NCBI GenBank assembly: GCA_002429115.1
Contig: DIYS01000187.1
Location: 1-24,091 of the forward strand
DNA from: Saccharicrinis sp. UBA6048
GTDB taxonomy: Bacteria; Bacteroidota; Bacteroidia; Bacteroidales; Marinilabiliaceae
Direction: 5' to 3'
DNA: 24,091 bases
Shown here: one piece after another, positions 23,059 to 24,091 of the stretch
Layout: each line of letters starts with the position of its first letter
Position numbering within the stretch: the first letter of the stretch is position 1
Position numbers and translations under genes: made by a program
The notes under the pieces: model-generated
Told to the model about the DNA's origin: nothing
Databases searched by the model: none
Seen by the model: the letters and a program-made list of their open reading frames with translations, nothing else

Positions 23059-23157
23059 TTCCCCCGCTGCCGCACGGGTCCTCTCGTGTGGTTTAAAATC
23101 CCCCGCGAAAGGTACGAAGTTATCGTACTCGCGCGGTAGCAAGGGATAGCGAGGGAA
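23059..23157. repeat. REP-like palindromic element with two internal hairpins
   Basis: Outer arms TTCCCCCGCT (23059-23068) and AGCGAGGGAA (23148-23157) pair in 9 of 10 positions. Inside are two hairpins. The first pairs CCGCACG (23070-23076) with CGTGTGG (23085-23091), with one G-T pair. The second pairs CGCGA plus GTACGA (23104-23117, with a 3-nt bulge) with TCGTAC plus TCGCG (23123-23133). The GC-rich composition stands out from its AT-rich surroundings. It resembles interspersed palindromes mobilised by RAYT/IS200-type transposases in Bacteroidota, but no transposase is present. Confidence 0.6.
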
Positions 23158-23164
23158 TTAAATC

Positions 23165-23207
23165 ATCGTATAAACTACAGATAACACATCTGGAGTTTTT
23201 ATACGAT
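23165..23207. repeat. Inverted repeat ATCGTATAAA / TTTATACGAT with inner hairpin
   Basis: ATCGTATAAA (23165-23174) and TTTATACGAT (23198-23207) are a perfect 10-bp inverted repeat. Inside, CAGAT (23178-23182) pairs with ATCTG (23188-23192) across a 5-nt loop, so the whole stretch can fold as one long hairpin. Confidence 0.7.
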
Positions 23208-23258
23208 CATCTGTAAGCAAGATAAGCATGCTTCATATTTTTTAAACCTGTAAATTCT

Positions 23259-23296
23259 CCAGATGAACTATCTCATCTTTTTTTAAGCTCATCTGG
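23259..23296. repeat. Inverted repeat CCAGATGA / TCATCTGG
   Basis: CCAGATGA (23259-23266) and TCATCTGG (23289-23296) are a perfect 8-bp inverted repeat with a 22-nt loop. Both arms belong to the CATCTG/CAGATG motif set of this region. Confidence 0.6.
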
Positions 23297-23332
23297 CCAG
23301 CAGATAATATGTCTTGAGTTTTTATGGAGTCA

Positions 23333-23358
23333 TCTGGAAAGCAGAAGACTTTGCCAGA
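23333..23358. repeat. Hairpin TCTGGAAAG / CTTTgCCAGA
   Basis: TCTGGAAAG (23333-23341) pairs with CTTT-g-CCAGA (23349-23358) with a single bulged G and a 7-nt loop. It is the third successive hairpin built on the CATCTGG motif here. Confidence 0.55.
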
Positions 23359-23557
23359 AAAATTTTGATGATATCTGTTTTATATATCAACGTATAAAAA
23401 CTGGCGCGAGCTGTATTGTTTTATCATATGTCAATATGGGTAATTGAAATGATCTATTTACTGGTTGTAAAATAGGGATATAGTAAAATATTGGTGCATT
23501 TGTTATTTATCTATAAAGTGTTATCTTAGATGATGTTTTAACAAAAAATCTAACTTT

Positions 23558-24091
23558 ATGAAACAATTATCATTTTGGAGGTTTAACAACAATGAGCGTT
23601 TCCTGCTGCTTCAAATAATCGTAAGATATTTGAGCCAGATGGTTGAATCGAACCCTGAAGTTCAACCACAGCTTACTAAGCTAAAGGCTATACGTGATAA
23701 GATGGAGCGATCCTTAAACAAATCAAGGGGCAGTGAATATACCTCAGCACTCAATTTATTCGATCAATTGCAGGATAGCGCATTCCGGTGCTTCCGCCTA
23801 CATCTTGAAGCCAATGCATTTTGTATTATTGGTGAAGGAGTTAATGATAAAGCTCGTCAACTTGAAGAAATCGTTCGACGCCATGGCTGGACGCTATACA
23901 GCTTCGGGATGAAAAAGCAATTGGCAGTGTCACTGAGCTTAATAGCCGAACTAAAAGAAGAAGATAAGTTGCAGATGATTGATGATTTAGGATTGCGAAC
24001 TTATTTTGATGCCTGGGTACAGGCTGCCGGCAATTTTGAAACAAAATTTCATGAGAAGGTGGAAGATGATGGAAAAAACGGTCTATACCCG
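23558..24091 (+). CDS. Hypothetical protein, DUF6261-like, truncated by the window end
   Basis: An open frame starts at the ATG at 23558 and runs without a stop to the last base, so 178 codons are visible and the C terminus is missing. The sequence begins MKQLSFWRFNNNERFLLLQI and is soluble and helical with no signal peptide. It continues with a charged helix (QPQLTKLKAIRDKMERSLNK) and conserved-looking aromatic positions such as LFDQLQDSAFRCFRLHLEAN and RRHGWTLYSF. Its opening pattern (short strand, then NNERF, then a long helix) and its general layout resemble the DUF6261 family of Bacteroidota, proteins of about 250 aa with no known function. This match is from memory and is not certain. 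An alternative is an unrelated helical protein. No clear promoter or Shine-Dalgarno sequence is seen. Confidence 0.6.
   Translation, partial: MKQLSFWRFNNNERFLLLQIIVRYLSQMVESNPEVQPQLTKLKAIRDKMERSLNKSRGSEYTSALNLFDQLQDSAFRCFRLHLEANAFCIIGEGVNDKARQLEEIVRRHGWTLYSFGMKKQLAVSLSLIAELKEEDKLQMIDDLGLRTYFDAWVQAAGNFETKFHEKVEDDGKNGLYP

Larger units (their letters stand above)
23037..23557. other. 521-nt non-coding region rich in palindromes
   Basis: No open frame of gene-like quality is seen on either strand. The left part (23059-23157) is a REP-like palindromic element. The middle (23165-23404) is a mosaic of CATCTG/CAGATG hairpins and CGTATAAA-type repeats. The right part (23405-23557) is AT-rich and shows no clear promoter match upstream of the gene at 23558. 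The lycopene cyclase gene has no separate terminator here, so the first palindrome may end its transcript. Confidence 0.8.

Noticed and set aside
23165..23404. CRISPR array
   Set aside because: Repeat units differ in sequence, orientation and spacing, with no constant repeat-spacer period and no cas genes.

Overview
The window looks like part of a Bacteroidota chromosome, probably from the marine Marinilabiliales/Cytophagales-like range (inference). The grounds are a complete type IX secretion / gliding motor block in the order porP-gldK-gldL-gldM-gldN, lipoproteins with DUF4369 plus thioredoxin-fold architecture, a zeaxanthin-type carotenoid operon with a CrtYcd-type lycopene cyclase, several candidate -7 elements of the Bacteroidota form TAnnTTTG, and few clear Shine-Dalgarno sequences. 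No rRNA, tRNA, integrase or complete transposase gene is seen.

Region 1 (184-5846, minus strand) is the T9SS core operon. PorP/SprF, GldK lipoprotein, the GldL and GldM inner-membrane motor proteins and GldN lie 18-46 nt apart, and a bidirectional terminator follows at 133-156. Region 2 (6030-9656, minus) holds topA and, 9 nt after it, an arginase-fold protein that has lost half of the canonical manganese ligands. Region 3 (9917-12280, plus) is a class A penicillin-binding protein, convergent on an lpxH-ketoacyl synthase III pair (14218-12344, minus), with a shared hairpin terminator between them. Region 4 (14426-16934, minus) has two tandem lipoproteins with a thioredoxin-like C-terminal domain; both lack the CxxC active site.

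Region 5 (17171-18823, plus) is an acyl-CoA ligase gene closed by a strong terminator. Region 6 (18975-23036, plus) is the carotenoid operon: phytoene desaturase, phytoene synthase, an unrecognised 154-aa exported protein, beta-carotene hydroxylase and a membrane lycopene cyclase. Given GGPP made elsewhere, these enzymes would be enough for lycopene, then beta-carotene, then zeaxanthin. The operon's leader carries a TTGACA-17-TATTAT promoter and two dyads that look like regulatory sites.

Region 7 (23037-23557) is a non-coding stretch dense in palindromes: a REP-like folded element, then a mosaic of CATCTG/CAGATG hairpins and repeated CGTATAAA-type motifs. It is followed by a gene running off the window that resembles the DUF6261 family. 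Most genes here are standard housekeeping or lineage-core genes. The least explained items are the degenerate arginase, the 154-aa carotenoid-operon protein, the crt leader dyads, the non-redox thioredoxin lipoproteins and the palindromic region. I found no evidence for a wholly new defence or mobile system.
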